A stretch of DNA of 49,051 bases, taken from NCBI GenBank assembly GCA_025353585.1, contig JANXOM010000421.1:1-49051 (forward strand), written 5' to 3'. The DNA comes from Deltaproteobacteria bacterium. GTDB taxonomy: Bacteria; Myxococcota_A; Polyangia; Haliangiales; Haliangiaceae. The translations under genes were made by a program, and so were the position numbers. This document shows, one piece after another, positions 15,185 through 26,667 of this stretch (its first letter is position 1; each line of letters starts with the position of its first letter). Below the pieces are notes generated by a model. The model was not told the origin of the DNA. It saw only the letters and a program-made list of their open reading frames with translations, and searched no databases.

Positions 15185-16650
15185 GCTTCGAAGCGGGAGA
15201 CCTCGGCTGGCTCGTTCCGTACCTGATCCTCGCGGTCGTCGGCATGGTGCTGGTGCTCGCGGAGGCCTTCTTCAAGGGCCGTGATCACACGTCGCTGGCG
15301 GGGCTCGCCGTCGCGGGCTGCGTGGCCTCGGGCGTCGCCTCCATCGTGCTCGTGCGGCAGCTCGCCGGCTCCGAGCAGCACATGCTGCTCGGCTCGATGC
15401 TCGTCGCCGATCGCACGAGCTACGTGCTGTCGGCGCTGTTCGCGTTCACCACGGCGGCCTGCGCGCTGATCTCGCCCGCGCACCAGAAGGAGCACGGCTG
15501 GAAGATCGGCGAGTACTACGGCGTCCTGCTGCTCTCGGCGTCCGGTTGCGTGATGCTCGCCCACGCCGCGAACATGGTCACCGTGTTCCTCGGCATCGAG
15601 ACGATGTCGATCGGCGTGTACGTCATGACGGCGATGCGGCGCCGCTCGCGGCGCGGCAACGAGGCCGCGATGAAGTACTTCCTCATCGGCGCGTTCGCGA
15701 CCGGCTTTCTCATGTACGGTATGGCGCTCATCTACGGCGCCTCCGGCACGCTGTCGCTCGTGGAGATGCCGGCCGCGATCGCCCGCACGCACAACCCGGG
15801 CCTCGTCATCGCGGGCGGCTTCCTGCTGGTCGTCGCGTTCGGCTTCAAGGTCGCCGCGGTGCCGTTCCACATGTGGGCCCCCGATGCCTACGAGGGCGCG
15901 CCGACGCCGGTCACCGGCTTCATGGCCGCCGCCGTCAAGTCGGCCGCCATCGCCGCGATGATCCGCGTGTTCGGCACGGCGCTCGGCGGCGACATCACGC
16001 CGTTCGGCGCGCTCGGCTGGGCGAGCCCGCTGGTCGTCATCGCCGCGATCACGATCACCATCGGCAACATCACGGCGGTCCGGCAGGACAACGTGAAGCG
16101 CATGCTCGCGTACTCGTCGATCTCGCACGCGGGCGTCCTGCTCGTGGGCGTGTGCGCGATGGGCCTCGGCTCGAGCAGCGCGCAGGCGAGCCTCGTGTAC
16201 TACCTCATCGCGTACAGCGTCGCGACGATGGGCGTGTTCGCCGTCGTCTCGTACGTCGGCTCGCGCGGCCGCGAGCGGCTGCTGGTCGACGACTGGGGCG
16301 GGCTCGCGAGCCAGCACCCCGGCGCGGCCCTCGCGATGACGATCTGCCTGCTCTCGTTCGGCGGCATGCCGCCGACCGGCGGCTTCTTCGCGAAGTTCTA
16401 CCTGTTCAAGTCCGCGATGGACGTCTACAGCGGCCAGCTGCTCTGGGTCGTGGTCATCGGCGTCGTCAACTCGGCGATCAGCATCTACTACTACCTGCGC
16501 ATCGTGACCGCGATGTACTTCCGCGACTCGACCCAGCCGATGGCCCCGACGCGCTCCGCCGGCCTCCTCTTCGTCATGGCCGCGTGTCCGCTGCTTGTCC
16601 TCGAGCTCGGCCTCATGCCCGGCTTCTGGCTCAAGCTCATCGGCGGCTAG
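15181..16650 (+). CDS. nuoN: NADH-quinone oxidoreductase subunit N
   Basis: The third antiporter-like subunit (ND2 equivalent), 489 aa. Family segments: GIETMSIGVYVMTA, KVAAVPFHMWAPDAYEGAPTPVTGFMA, AYSSISHAGVLLVGV and GMPPTGGFFAKFYLF. The ATG at 15181 overlaps the nuoM stop by 4 bp; the frame is open far upstream but only as a shadow of nuoM. Last gene of the run. Its TAG is directly followed by a mobile 24-bp repeat, whose first G is the G of the stop. Confidence 0.97.
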
Positions 16651-16738
16651 GGGACGGTGTCAAAGTTGTCAAGTCTGGGGTCAACTGACCCCGAGCGATC
16701 TCCAGCACTTACCTGGGGACGGAGTCAAAGTTGTCAAG
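16650..16738 (+). repeat. Stand-alone 24-bp repeat pair (no transposase)
   Basis: Copies at 16650-16673 and 16715-16738, starts 65 bp apart, same orientation and spacing as the left end of the RAYT element. The first copy has one substitution (GGTGTC for GGAGTC); the second is identical to the element's copies. The spacer contains a perfect palindromic arm pair GGGGTCA/TGACCCC. It begins on the nuoN stop codon and ends 19 bp before the malQ ATG. It looks like a non-autonomous relative moved by the transposase. Confidence 0.88.
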
Positions 16739-16757
16739 CGCAGGCCACGCGCCGCCC

Positions 16758-18857
16758 ATGAGCGCACTCCACGATCTCGCGCGCGCGGCCGGCGTCGATC
16801 CGTCGTACCTCGGCCATCGCGGCGCGGTCGTGACGTCGAGTGACGAGGCGCTGGTGGGGATGCTGCGTATGCTCGGACCGCACCTCGGGTTCGAGCTGTC
16901 GAGCACGGACGGCGGGGCGATCTATTCCGCGCACGCCGCGCTGGACCGTGCGCGCTGGGCGGAGCGGGTGCCGCCCGTCGTCGTTGGCTGGAACGGCACG
17001 ATCGAGGTCCCGATCCGCACGCGCGCCGACATCGACGGCGACTGGGAGCTCGCGATCACGACGGAGAGCGGCGCGCAGCACGCGGCGCACGGCCGGCTGT
17101 TCGCGCTGTCGCCGGACTCGCACGTCGAGCGCGACGGCGCCATCTACTGCATCCGCCGCGCGCGCGTGCACGTCGGCGAGCTCGGCTACCACGCGGTGCG
17201 CTGGCAGGTCGGAGGCGACGGAGGCGAGGCAATGGCGATCGCGGCGCCCGAGCGCGCGTCCGGCGGGCCGGGAGAGGGCGCGCGGCGCTGGGGCGTGTTC
17301 GCGCCGGTCTACGGGCTCGCGGATCCCTCGGGGTCGGGGCAGGCCGGCGACCTCGGCACGCTCCGCACGCTCTTCGAGCAAGTCGCGCGCCGCGGCGGCA
17401 GCTACGTCGCGACGCTGCCGATCCTCGCGCAGTTCCTCGACGAGAACTACGCCTTCTCGCCGTACTCGCCGGCGAGCCGCATGTTCTGGAACGAGCTCTA
17501 CCTCGACCTGCGCGCGCTCGCGGGCGAGGCCGGCGCGCGGGCGTCCACCGTGCCGGTGTCGCTGGTGCCGCCCCCCGTCATCCCGGGCTCCGCGATCGAC
17601 TACCGCTCCCAGTACGCGTGGCGTCGCCGCGCGCTCGACGCGCTCGCGCCCGCGCTGCTCGCGTCGCGCGGAGCGGAGATCGATGCGTGGGCGAAGACGA
17701 CGAGCGTCTACGACTACGCGATGTTCCGCGCGTTCGGCGAGGTCGCGCGCACGGGCTGGCGCAGCTGGGCGCCCGCGCGGCGCGACGCAGGCCCGGTGGC
17801 GCGCACGCGGGAGGCGGCGATCGCGGCGGGCGCCGATGCCGCGCGGCTCGATGTCCACGTGGTGGCGCAGTGGGCGATGCAGCAGCAACTCGAGGCCCTC
17901 GCGGGGGCGACGCCGGTCGGCCTGTATCTGGACCTGCCAGTCGGCGTGTCGTGCGATGCGTACGAGGTCTGGCGCTTCCGCGATCAGTTCTTGCTCGATG
18001 CGTCGGCGGGCGCGCCGCCCGATCCGCTGTTCCTCGGCGGGCAGAACTGGGGCCTCCCGCCGCTCGCGCCGATCGCGCAGCAGCGGGATCACTACCGCTA
18101 CGTCATCGCGTGCATCCGCCACCACATGCGCGTGGCGGGGATGCTTCGCATCGACCACGTGATGGGGCTGTTCCGCCTGTACTGCGTGGTGGCCGGGCGC
18201 CCGGCGACGGACGGCGTGTACCTGCGCTTCGCGTGGGACGAGATGATGGCGATCCTCGCGCTCGAGTCGTCGCGAGCGACGTGCGCGCTCGTCGGCGAGG
18301 ACCTCGGCACGGTGCCGGAGGGCGTGCGCCCCGCGATGGCGAAGCACGGCATGTTCCGCACGCACGTCGGACAATGGCACCTGCCGCTGCGCGTCGGGCA
18401 GGCGCCAGAGGCGTCGCCCGGCGAGTCGGTGGCGAGCCTCAACACGCACGACATGCCGACGTTCGCGGGCTGGTGGGGCGGCGGTGACATCCGCGATCAG
18501 CAGGACCTCGGCTTGATCGACGCGGCGACGGAGCACAAACAGCTGATCGAGCGCGACGGGCAGCGCGGGGCGTTGCTCGCCTTCGCGGGCGTGACGGGCC
18601 GCGACACGCTGACGGACGTCGAGCGCGCGATGGTGGCGGCGACGGCGGATCTGGCGCGGGGGCCGGCGGAGATCGTGCTCGTGTCGCTCGATGACCTGAC
18701 GCTCGAGCCGATGCCGCACAACGTGCCGGGGACCGTCCACGAGCGGGCGAACTGGCAGCGCCGGATCGCCCGGTGGGCGGACGCGCTGGGACCCGCGGCG
18801 CCGCCGGCCGCGGAGGCGGCGCTGGCCGTCGTCATCGCAGCGCGGCCACGCTCGTAG
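16758..18857 (+). CDS. malQ: 4-alpha-glucanotransferase (amylomaltase), GH77
   Basis: Transfers glucan chains between alpha-1,4-glucans (glycogen or maltodextrin metabolism, cytosolic). 699 aa from the ATG at 16758; the frame extends to 16731 inside the repeat, but that part is not credible. Residues 1-170 include a carbohydrate-binding-like N-domain, as in the long bacterial MalQ type. The GH77 barrel follows: RWGVFAPVYGL, ENYAFSPYSPASRMFWNELYLDL, then nucleophile D466 (MLRIDHVMGLFR), acid/base E514 (GEDLGTVP) and stabiliser D565 (NTHDMPT). Its promoter must overlap or follow the mobile repeat, or it reads through from nuoN. Confidence 0.95.
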   Translation: MSALHDLARAAGVDPSYLGHRGAVVTSSDEALVGMLRMLGPHLGFELSSTDGGAIYSAHAALDRARWAERVPPVVVGWNGTIEVPIRTRADIDGDWELAITTESGAQHAAHGRLFALSPDSHVERDGAIYCIRRARVHVGELGYHAVRWQVGGDGGEAMAIAAPERASGGPGEGARRWGVFAPVYGLADPSGSGQAGDLGTLRTLFEQVARRGGSYVATLPILAQFLDENYAFSPYSPASRMFWNELYLDLRALAGEAGARASTVPVSLVPPPVIPGSAIDYRSQYAWRRRALDALAPALLASRGAEIDAWAKTTSVYDYAMFRAFGEVARTGWRSWAPARRDAGPVARTREAAIAAGADAARLDVHVVAQWAMQQQLEALAGATPVGLYLDLPVGVSCDAYEVWRFRDQFLLDASAGAPPDPLFLGGQNWGLPPLAPIAQQRDHYRYVIACIRHHMRVAGMLRIDHVMGLFRLYCVVAGRPATDGVYLRFAWDEMMAILALESSRATCALVGEDLGTVPEGVRPAMAKHGMFRTHVGQWHLPLRVGQAPEASPGESVASLNTHDMPTFAGWWGGGDIRDQQDLGLIDAATEHKQLIERDGQRGALLAFAGVTGRDTLTDVERAMVAATADLARGPAEIVLVSLDDLTLEPMPHNVPGTVHERANWQRRIARWADALGPAAPPAAEAALAVVIAARPRS

Positions 18858-18894
18858 GGTGAAATAGGGCCCGGCCGGCGAGCGTCATTCAGGC

Positions 18895-19239
18895 ATGCAT
18901 GTGCCGTGTGTTCGCTGCGGGCATCTCGTGTTGACGAGACGCGCGGAGGCGGTCGGCGCGGGCTACCGGTGCGATCTGTGCTCGACGATCGCGATCGGCG
19001 AGGACAAAGCGCGCGAGCCGTCCGGGCGCGTCGCGGCGCGCCGCGCGGTGGGCGGCGGGCTCGCGTGCGTGGCGGTCGTGCCGGCGCTCGCGCTCGCGGG
19101 ACTCTCCCCGTCGGCGGCGGTGCTGACGGGGGTGCTGGCGGTCGGCGCGATCGCAACGGTGCTGCTCGCACACGTCGCGGCCCCGGCGCGGAAGCAACGG
19201 GCGCCGGTGACGCGGAAATCCGTACCGCGCTCGACGTAA
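18895..19239 (+). CDS. Small zinc-ribbon protein with two membrane helices
   Basis: A 114-aa protein of unknown function. Residues 5-30 hold CVRC...CDLC, a likely zinc ribbon. Two hydrophobic helices follow (GGGLACVAVVPALALAGL and AAVLTGVLAVGAIATVLLAHVAA) and then a basic tail. The ATG at 18895 is used because the first Cys pair starts at residue 5. It sits 37 bp after malQ on the same strand. The composition is coding-like and the Cys pattern is convincing, but no named family is recognised. Confidence 0.6.
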   Translation: MHVPCVRCGHLVLTRRAEAVGAGYRCDLCSTIAIGEDKAREPSGRVAARRAVGGGLACVAVVPALALAGLSPSAAVLTGVLAVGAIATVLLAHVAAPARKQRAPVTRKSVPRST

Positions 19240-19252
19240 AGCGGTCGTGCTA

Positions 19253-20249
<997 letters not shown>

Positions 20250-20305
20250 CGAGCCCGTCCGCCGAGAACCGTCGGCGCGTCCGGCGCGCGTGCTAGCGTT
20301 CGAGC

Positions 20306-20791
20306 GTGACCTCGCGCTGGCTCGTGTCGCTGATCGTGCTGGGGCTCGCCTCCCCGCCGGCCGCGCGCGCCGAGGGCCAGGTCGTCGAGGTCGAGGTCGG
20401 CCAGACCGTCGAGCTCGAGACGGGCTACGCCCGCGGGCTCCTCTGCGATGACCTCACCATCATCGACGCCGACCTGCGCAACAAGACCGACGAGACGAAC
20501 GCGCTCTACCTGACGGGCAAGGCCACCGGCACGACCCTGTGCCGCGTCGGCACCGACGCCCTCCACATCCGCTTCCTGTTCGACGTCCACGTGGTGGCCG
20601 CGAGGTCGCGCCCGGCCCCACCGCCGCCGCCTCCGAAGCCGCGTCGAGACATCGATGGGGGAGGCCCGCTCGGCGCGGGGCGTAGCCTGTCAAACGTCGA
20701 GGTCGCGTCGCGCGAGACTCGCGTGCAGGCCCCCGCGGACGCCGAGTCGCGGGTGAAGTGGATCGGCGAACCCGGTGACCAGTCGAGGTGA
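20306..20791 (+). CDS. Exported protein resembling pilus-formation/secretin N-domain
   Basis: 161 aa. The signal peptide is MTSRWLVSLIVLGLASPPAARA. Residues 24-98 (VVEVEVGQTVELETGYARGLLCDDLTI...YLTGKATGTTLCRVG...IRFLFDVHVV) follow the strand pattern of the 'pilus formation protein N-terminal' domain at the front of CpaC-type secretins: a G.t..l strand, then 'v.l.G...G.T.l'. It lacks the secretin itself. A polyproline stretch (PPPPPPKP) and a charged tail end the protein. It may be a periplasmic accessory of a Tad or type-II-like system, but no such genes are in the window. GTG start at 20306. Confidence 0.65.
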   Translation: MTSRWLVSLIVLGLASPPAARAEGQVVEVEVGQTVELETGYARGLLCDDLTIIDADLRNKTDETNALYLTGKATGTTLCRVGTDALHIRFLFDVHVVAARSRPAPPPPPPKPRRDIDGGGPLGAGRSLSNVEVASRETRVQAPADAESRVKWIGEPGDQSR

Positions 20792-21209
20792 TGCGATATC
20801 GCGAGCGCTCGTGCGCGAGGGCGCGGCGCGGCGCGGCGCAGTCCGCTACCGGGCGTACCGGACGAGTACGCAACATAGCCAGCGCGTGCGATGCGACGTG
20901 AGAGCGAGTCACATCAAGTGTCGCCGTGTCCGGACCACGCGGACCTCATCTCCAACGCATGAACGGTTTCCCGATGTTCAGCGTCGCGTACCTCGCGCCG
21001 TGCGCGACGTTCTGGACCCAACACCGCGTGGCGCGCCGGTGCAGGGGCGACCGAGCGCCGGGAGCAGCCGCTGATGTTTCCCGGCGACGCCCCGACCGAG
21101 ACCGAGTCCTCGCGGGGCGATCGCCTCCGTACAGCGCCGGCGGCGGCGCCGACAAGCCGATCGACGGGGGCCGCGATGGCTTTGCGGTCTCCGAGCGCCC
21201 GGCTTCGCG
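20792..21209. other. Gene-free stretch with no convincing feature
   Basis: About 420 bp between the exported protein and the acetyltransferase gene. Short open frames exist on both strands but none shows family-like sequence, a plausible start with SD, or normal codon use. It has runs of alternating GCG/CGG and no clear hairpin-plus-T terminator. It may carry promoter or decayed sequence. Confidence 0.5.
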
Positions 21210-21710
21210 CTAGATCCAGTAGCGACAGACGCGGGCGTCGGCGTGGGGACGGATGTCATCGAGGACGCCGCCGGCGCGTTCGATGGTCCTGCGCGAGCCG
21301 AGGTTGGTCTCGACGCACGTGACCAGCGCACGCGGGATCCCGCGCGCGCGTGCGTGCGCCACGCAGCCGCGCAAGATCGCGGTCGCCACGCCGCGCCGGC
21401 GCGCCAAAGGCACCACGCCGAACCCGAGGTGACCGCCGCGCTCGAGGAGCTCGGGCGTGACCCGGTGCCGGACCGTTCCTCGTCCGACGATCCGGTCGCC
21501 CTCGAACGCAGCGAGGAGCGTGTTCTGGACCCGACCGCTGGGCACGTCCACGCCGCCTCGCACCAGCCGCGAGCGCGCCAGGAACGACGCATAGTCCGCG
21601 CCGGGCGCGTAGCCGAACGCGAACGACCACGCCGGATCCACCGCGGCAAACTCCGCGATCGCCCGGTCGAGCGCCGCCTGGTCTCCCTCTTCCAGCTCGC
21701 GCAAGGTCAT
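21210..21710 (-). CDS. GNAT-family N-acetyltransferase
   Basis: 166 aa, acetyl-CoA dependent; substrate unknown. The core strand and pyrophosphate loop are in HLGFGVVPLARRRGVATAILR (the R-x-x-G-x-A/G loop as RRRGVA), followed by the helix GCVAHARARG and the strand RALVTCVETNLGSRRTIERAGG, the usual 'N..s.rviek.Gf' motif B. ATG start at 21710. It stands alone 137 bp downstream of the ClpN-ClpS gene on the same strand. Confidence 0.88.
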   Translation of the reverse strand: MTLRELEEGDQAALDRAIAEFAAVDPAWSFAFGYAPGADYASFLARSRLVRGGVDVPSGRVQNTLLAAFEGDRIVGRGTVRHRVTPELLERGGHLGFGVVPLARRRGVATAILRGCVAHARARGIPRALVTCVETNLGSRRTIERAGGVLDDIRPHADARVCRYWI

Positions 21711-21801
21711 TCGGGGGGCTCCTCGCAGTGTAGCAAGAGCGCCGGCTCCGATGCTGCGTCCGAAGGCCGGACGATGGGGTTCATGCGACAGGCTCGAGCG
21801 A

Positions 21802-21835
21802 GAAGCGCAACGGGTAGTCTGTCTGCGTGCGCTTC
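21802..21835. other. Short inverted repeat downstream of ClpN-ClpS gene
   Basis: Perfect 8-bp arms GAAGCGCA (21802-21809) and TGCGCTTC (21828-21835) lie just past the minus-strand stop codon at 21848. There is no T-run, so it is at best a weak intrinsic terminator or a processing hairpin. Confidence 0.35.
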
Positions 21836-21847
21836 GCGGGTCGCCTT

Positions 21848-22537
21848 TTACACCTTCTTCAGCGCCACCTCGTGCGCATACGTGCCGACCACGGCGCGGC
21901 CCTCCGCGGTGACTCGATCCGCCAGTGCCGCGGCCTCGCCAGCGTCTTTCTCGAAGAAGCGCACCAGCAGCGAGACCGCGACCGCCACCGGCGTGAAGTC
22001 ATCGTCGTGCGCCACGACGTTCCACAGGGTCGCCGTCACCGGCGCGGGGGAGCGGACGAGCCAGGCGCGCGGCAACGGGACGAGCTCGCGCATGCGCGAC
22101 CGTGGCGCGGGCTTACGGATCCCGTGCGCGAGGAAGTTCCTGACATCGAGCGGTTCGACGAAGCTCGCGAGCAGACCGCGCCCGCCGGGCCCCCGACTCT
22201 GCAGCAACCTGTACTGGAACAGATCGGCGAGCGTGATCTCCGGTTTGCCCATGGCCGCGAACAGCTCGCGGAGCGGCGTGAGGAACCGCTTCTTGGGCTT
22301 CGCGAAGATCAGGCCGGGCCGCAGGATCGCGAGCAGCTTCGCGCGCAGCCCGTCGACATCCGCGCCCGCCGCGACGAGCACGGCATGACCCCGCGCGTCG
22401 TCGATCACCGCGAGGAGCCAGTGCTCCAGCAACGGCTCGACATGGCCGAGCTCGGCCGCCAACGCCCGGGCCCGCGTGCGGATCGCCGCGACCTCGCGCG
22501 ACGGCCGCACGGCCGCCTTGTCGATCGGCTCTCCCAC
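21848..22537 (-). CDS. ClpN-ClpS fusion protein (putative Clp adaptor)
   Basis: 229 aa. Residues about 20-140 resemble the Clp N-terminal repeat domain of ClpA/ClpC: RALAAELGHVEPLLEHWLLAVI, matching 'A.....gh.yi..EHLLLaL', then a second copy about 85-135. Residues 168-229 match the ClpS fold: LWNVVAHDDDFTPVAVAVSLLVRFF...AEGRAVVGTYAHEVALKKV. By alignment with E. coli ClpS, N34 is replaced by D178 and H66 by T210, while the DDxTP turn is kept. Those two residues contact the N-degron amino group, so substrate choice may differ. GTG start at 22537, 27 bp after the typA stop, same strand, so probably co-transcribed. Function is inferred. Confidence 0.8.
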   Translation of the reverse strand: MGEPIDKAAVRPSREVAAIRTRARALAAELGHVEPLLEHWLLAVIDDARGHAVLVAAGADVDGLRAKLLAILRPGLIFAKPKKRFLTPLRELFAAMGKPEITLADLFQYRLLQSRGPGGRGLLASFVEPLDVRNFLAHGIRKPAPRSRMRELVPLPRAWLVRSPAPVTATLWNVVAHDDDFTPVAVAVSLLVRFFEKDAGEAAALADRVTAEGRAVVGTYAHEVALKKV

Positions 22538-22564
22538 TCACCGCCTCCGCAAGCGGCTGGCTAA

Positions 22565-24403
<1,839 letters not shown>

Positions 24404-24568
24404 GACGTGACCTCGTTCGACTTCAGTCGGTTACAGAACGGCTCGGGGGCGTACAGGCGGCGGTCTATATCAGTCACGGCCTCGCCCGGCAATGCCCCTG
24501 ACGCGATGGGCCGCGATGGGCCACGCCCGGGGAGGATTCCTCGGCTCAGCCGTGCTACTTGCAGAGGC

Positions 24569-26014
24569 GTGCGGTGGGCCTGGTCCGGCATCCTGGTCGC
24601 GGCGCTGGCGGCCGCGTGTGGCGCCCCTGACGCGCCTGTGGCGCCTGCAGGGCACGACGACGCGGGTTTGGGCCACGCCGGCCCGGCCGACGGGACGCTC
24701 GCCGAGCTGCCGCCGCTCGCCCTGGGGCTCTCCGCGCTCGAGGGCTTCGCATGGCGCAAGCGAGCGGGCCAACCCGCCTTCAATCTCGCGCGGAAGGCGG
24801 AGGACAAGAATGACTGGCGTCACGTCGCCGAGGCCTGTGGGCAGGCGCTGGCGGCCGATCCCGGGCACCTCGAGGCGGCGTGGCTGCTGGCGGTCGCGCT
24901 CGGCAGGCAGGGCGCGCCGCCGGCCGAGATCCTCGCCCCGCTGACGGTCGCGGTCGCCGGAGACTTCGGTAAGTGGGGCCCGGCGTCGCTCGAGCAACCC
25001 GCGCTCGCAGCGTTCCTGGCCACCCCCTCGGGAGCCGCCTGGCAGCGCCGGATCGCTCTCGATGCCCCGCGCTACGCCGCCGCGCTCTCGGGAGCGCTGC
25101 TCGTGACGAGCGGCGCCGAGCTCTACGCGTACGAAGCGCGCGCGCCGCGCTGGTACCGCCTCACGCGCACGTACGGCGCCGTGGTCGGGGCGCTCGCCGT
25201 GCCTGACTCGCCGCTCGTTTACTACGTCACGTCGCGGGCGCACCGGCTCCAGGTCGGCGTCGTGGATCTCACGCGCGGCCACAGCTCGCGCCCGCAGGAG
25301 CTCGGCAGCGCCGGGCCGTTCACGCTGGCGCACACGCGCGGCCCGGTCGCGCCGGGCGCATGGATAGGCGGCGGCGCGCCCCACGCCACGACCTGGCGCC
25401 AGCTCGACGACGACGGCTTCCTGCACCCGCTGCCTCCGAGGTCGACGCGGCCCGGTGGCCCGTGGCTCGAGATGGCGGGCAAGAGCACGCGCGTGCACCG
25501 CCTGCCCGTCGCCGACGTCACCGCCGACTGGGACGACCGCGGGCTCGCGAGCGCGATCCGCCTCGGCAAGACGAGCCGCGTCGTCACCGTGCCAACGGGA
25601 CAGATCGACGGTGACACGGTCGAATGGTCGCCGGACGGAACGCACCTCGCGCTCGTCGCGGTGCTCGACGAGCACTGCACGCCAGGCGCGGCGGCCGCGG
25701 CGGCGTTCGTCGTGGATGCCGCGACCGGCACGCTGCAGGAGGTCGAGCGCGCGACGGGTGGCCTCTCCGTCGCGTGGATCGGCGAGCGTCGGCTCGCGGT
25801 GGCGGGGGATCGGGGCGTGTCCATGGTCGACCTCGGCGGCGGGGCCCCCGTCCCGCTGGCCGGCGCGACCGATCTCCTCGCGCGCAAGCGCCGGCCGCGC
25901 TGCACGCCGGACGAGGGGCCGGTCGGCGATGAACCGACCGAGCCGGACGAGAGCGAGAGCGAGCCAACGAGCCCGGCGAGCGACGCCGCTGTCACGCCCG
26001 GTGACGCCCGGTGA
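24569..26014 (+). CDS. Lipoprotein with TPR-like N-part and WD40/PD40-like propeller segments
   Basis: 481 aa of unknown function. The GTG at 24569 gives a signal ending in lipobox LAAAC (Cys17), which is why this start is preferred over the far longer open frame. Residues 60-130 (FNLARKAEDKNDWRHVAEACGQALAADPGHLEAAWLLAVALG) form a TPR-like pair. From about 150, repeated strand units appear (LLVTSGAELYAYEA, VEWSPDGTHLALVAVL, VAWIGERRLAVAG), as in beta-propellers. The end is Glu/Pro/Ser-rich, probably disordered. Probably an outer- or inner-membrane-anchored periplasmic protein. Confidence 0.75.
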   Translation: MRWAWSGILVAALAAACGAPDAPVAPAGHDDAGLGHAGPADGTLAELPPLALGLSALEGFAWRKRAGQPAFNLARKAEDKNDWRHVAEACGQALAADPGHLEAAWLLAVALGRQGAPPAEILAPLTVAVAGDFGKWGPASLEQPALAAFLATPSGAAWQRRIALDAPRYAAALSGALLVTSGAELYAYEARAPRWYRLTRTYGAVVGALAVPDSPLVYYVTSRAHRLQVGVVDLTRGHSSRPQELGSAGPFTLAHTRGPVAPGAWIGGGAPHATTWRQLDDDGFLHPLPPRSTRPGGPWLEMAGKSTRVHRLPVADVTADWDDRGLASAIRLGKTSRVVTVPTGQIDGDTVEWSPDGTHLALVAVLDEHCTPGAAAAAAFVVDAATGTLQEVERATGGLSVAWIGERRLAVAGDRGVSMVDLGGGAPVPLAGATDLLARKRRPRCTPDEGPVGDEPTEPDESESEPTSPASDAAVTPGDAR

Positions 26015-26161
26015 GGCTCCACCGCCGATCCGACACGGACTTGGACGAGCGATCAGGTACTTGGCGGCGACGATCCGTCAGCGCTGCCTGACACTGCCAG
26101 CGTGGTTCCGAGCACTTGCGACGCTCCGCGGCGTGGCACGAGCGATGCTTTACACCTGCTC

Positions 26162-26593
26162 ATGAAGAACCTCCGCCAGGCGGTCACCGCCGGGCTCAAC
26201 GGCGTGGTGTCGACAGGCGTCGACGTCGGCTCGCTGGTGCTTCTCCACGGCGTCATGCACGTGCCGGTCGCGGCGGCGGCGTTCGGCGCCAGCGCGGTGG
26301 GCGGCGTGACGAACTTTGTCATGAACAAGTACATCGCGTTTCAGGACCACTCGAAGGTCACGAAGCGCCAGCTGGCGCGGTTCGGCGCCGTCGCGCTCGT
26401 GACGGCGTGCATGCTCGCGCTGCTGATGCAGGTCATCGCGGTCTGGCTCGGCGTCCAGTACATCGTCGCGAAGCTCATCTGCGCGGCGATCGTGTTCTTC
26501 GTCTGGACCTACCCGGCGCAGCGCAAGCTCGTGTTCAAGAAGCCGAGCAGCAGGGCCGGCGCCAGCGCCAGTCACTCGTTCGCGCACGCCTAG
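26162..26593 (+). CDS. GtrA-like four-helix membrane protein
   Basis: 143 aa. Four hydrophobic helices with GtrA-family landmarks: a first helix ending in 'STGVDVGSLVLLH', then FGASAVGGVTNFVMNKYIAFQ (the usual 'a...i....nFllnr.wvF') and the final ICAAIVFFVWTYPAQRKLVF. GtrA proteins are thought to move undecaprenyl-phosphate-linked sugars across the inner membrane. A GT2 synthase follows 74 bp downstream, the classic GtrA/GtrB arrangement. The ATG at 26162 is chosen because the first helix follows at once; the longer frame upstream has no family match. Confidence 0.88.
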   Translation: MKNLRQAVTAGLNGVVSTGVDVGSLVLLHGVMHVPVAAAAFGASAVGGVTNFVMNKYIAFQDHSKVTKRQLARFGAVALVTACMLALLMQVIAVWLGVQYIVAKLICAAIVFFVWTYPAQRKLVFKKPSSRAGASASHSFAHA

Positions 26594-26667
26594 CCCGGCA
26601 TCGAAATTCATCGCGCGACCCGAAATCGCGCCCGCGTTCCCGGTCTGTCCCACCTCAGGAGTCAGTC

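Noticed and set aside
20926-21213. A 95-aa plus-strand open frame between the pilus-N-like gene and the acetyltransferase
   Set aside because: No SD, no family-like segment and overlap with other equally poor frames; treated as non-coding.
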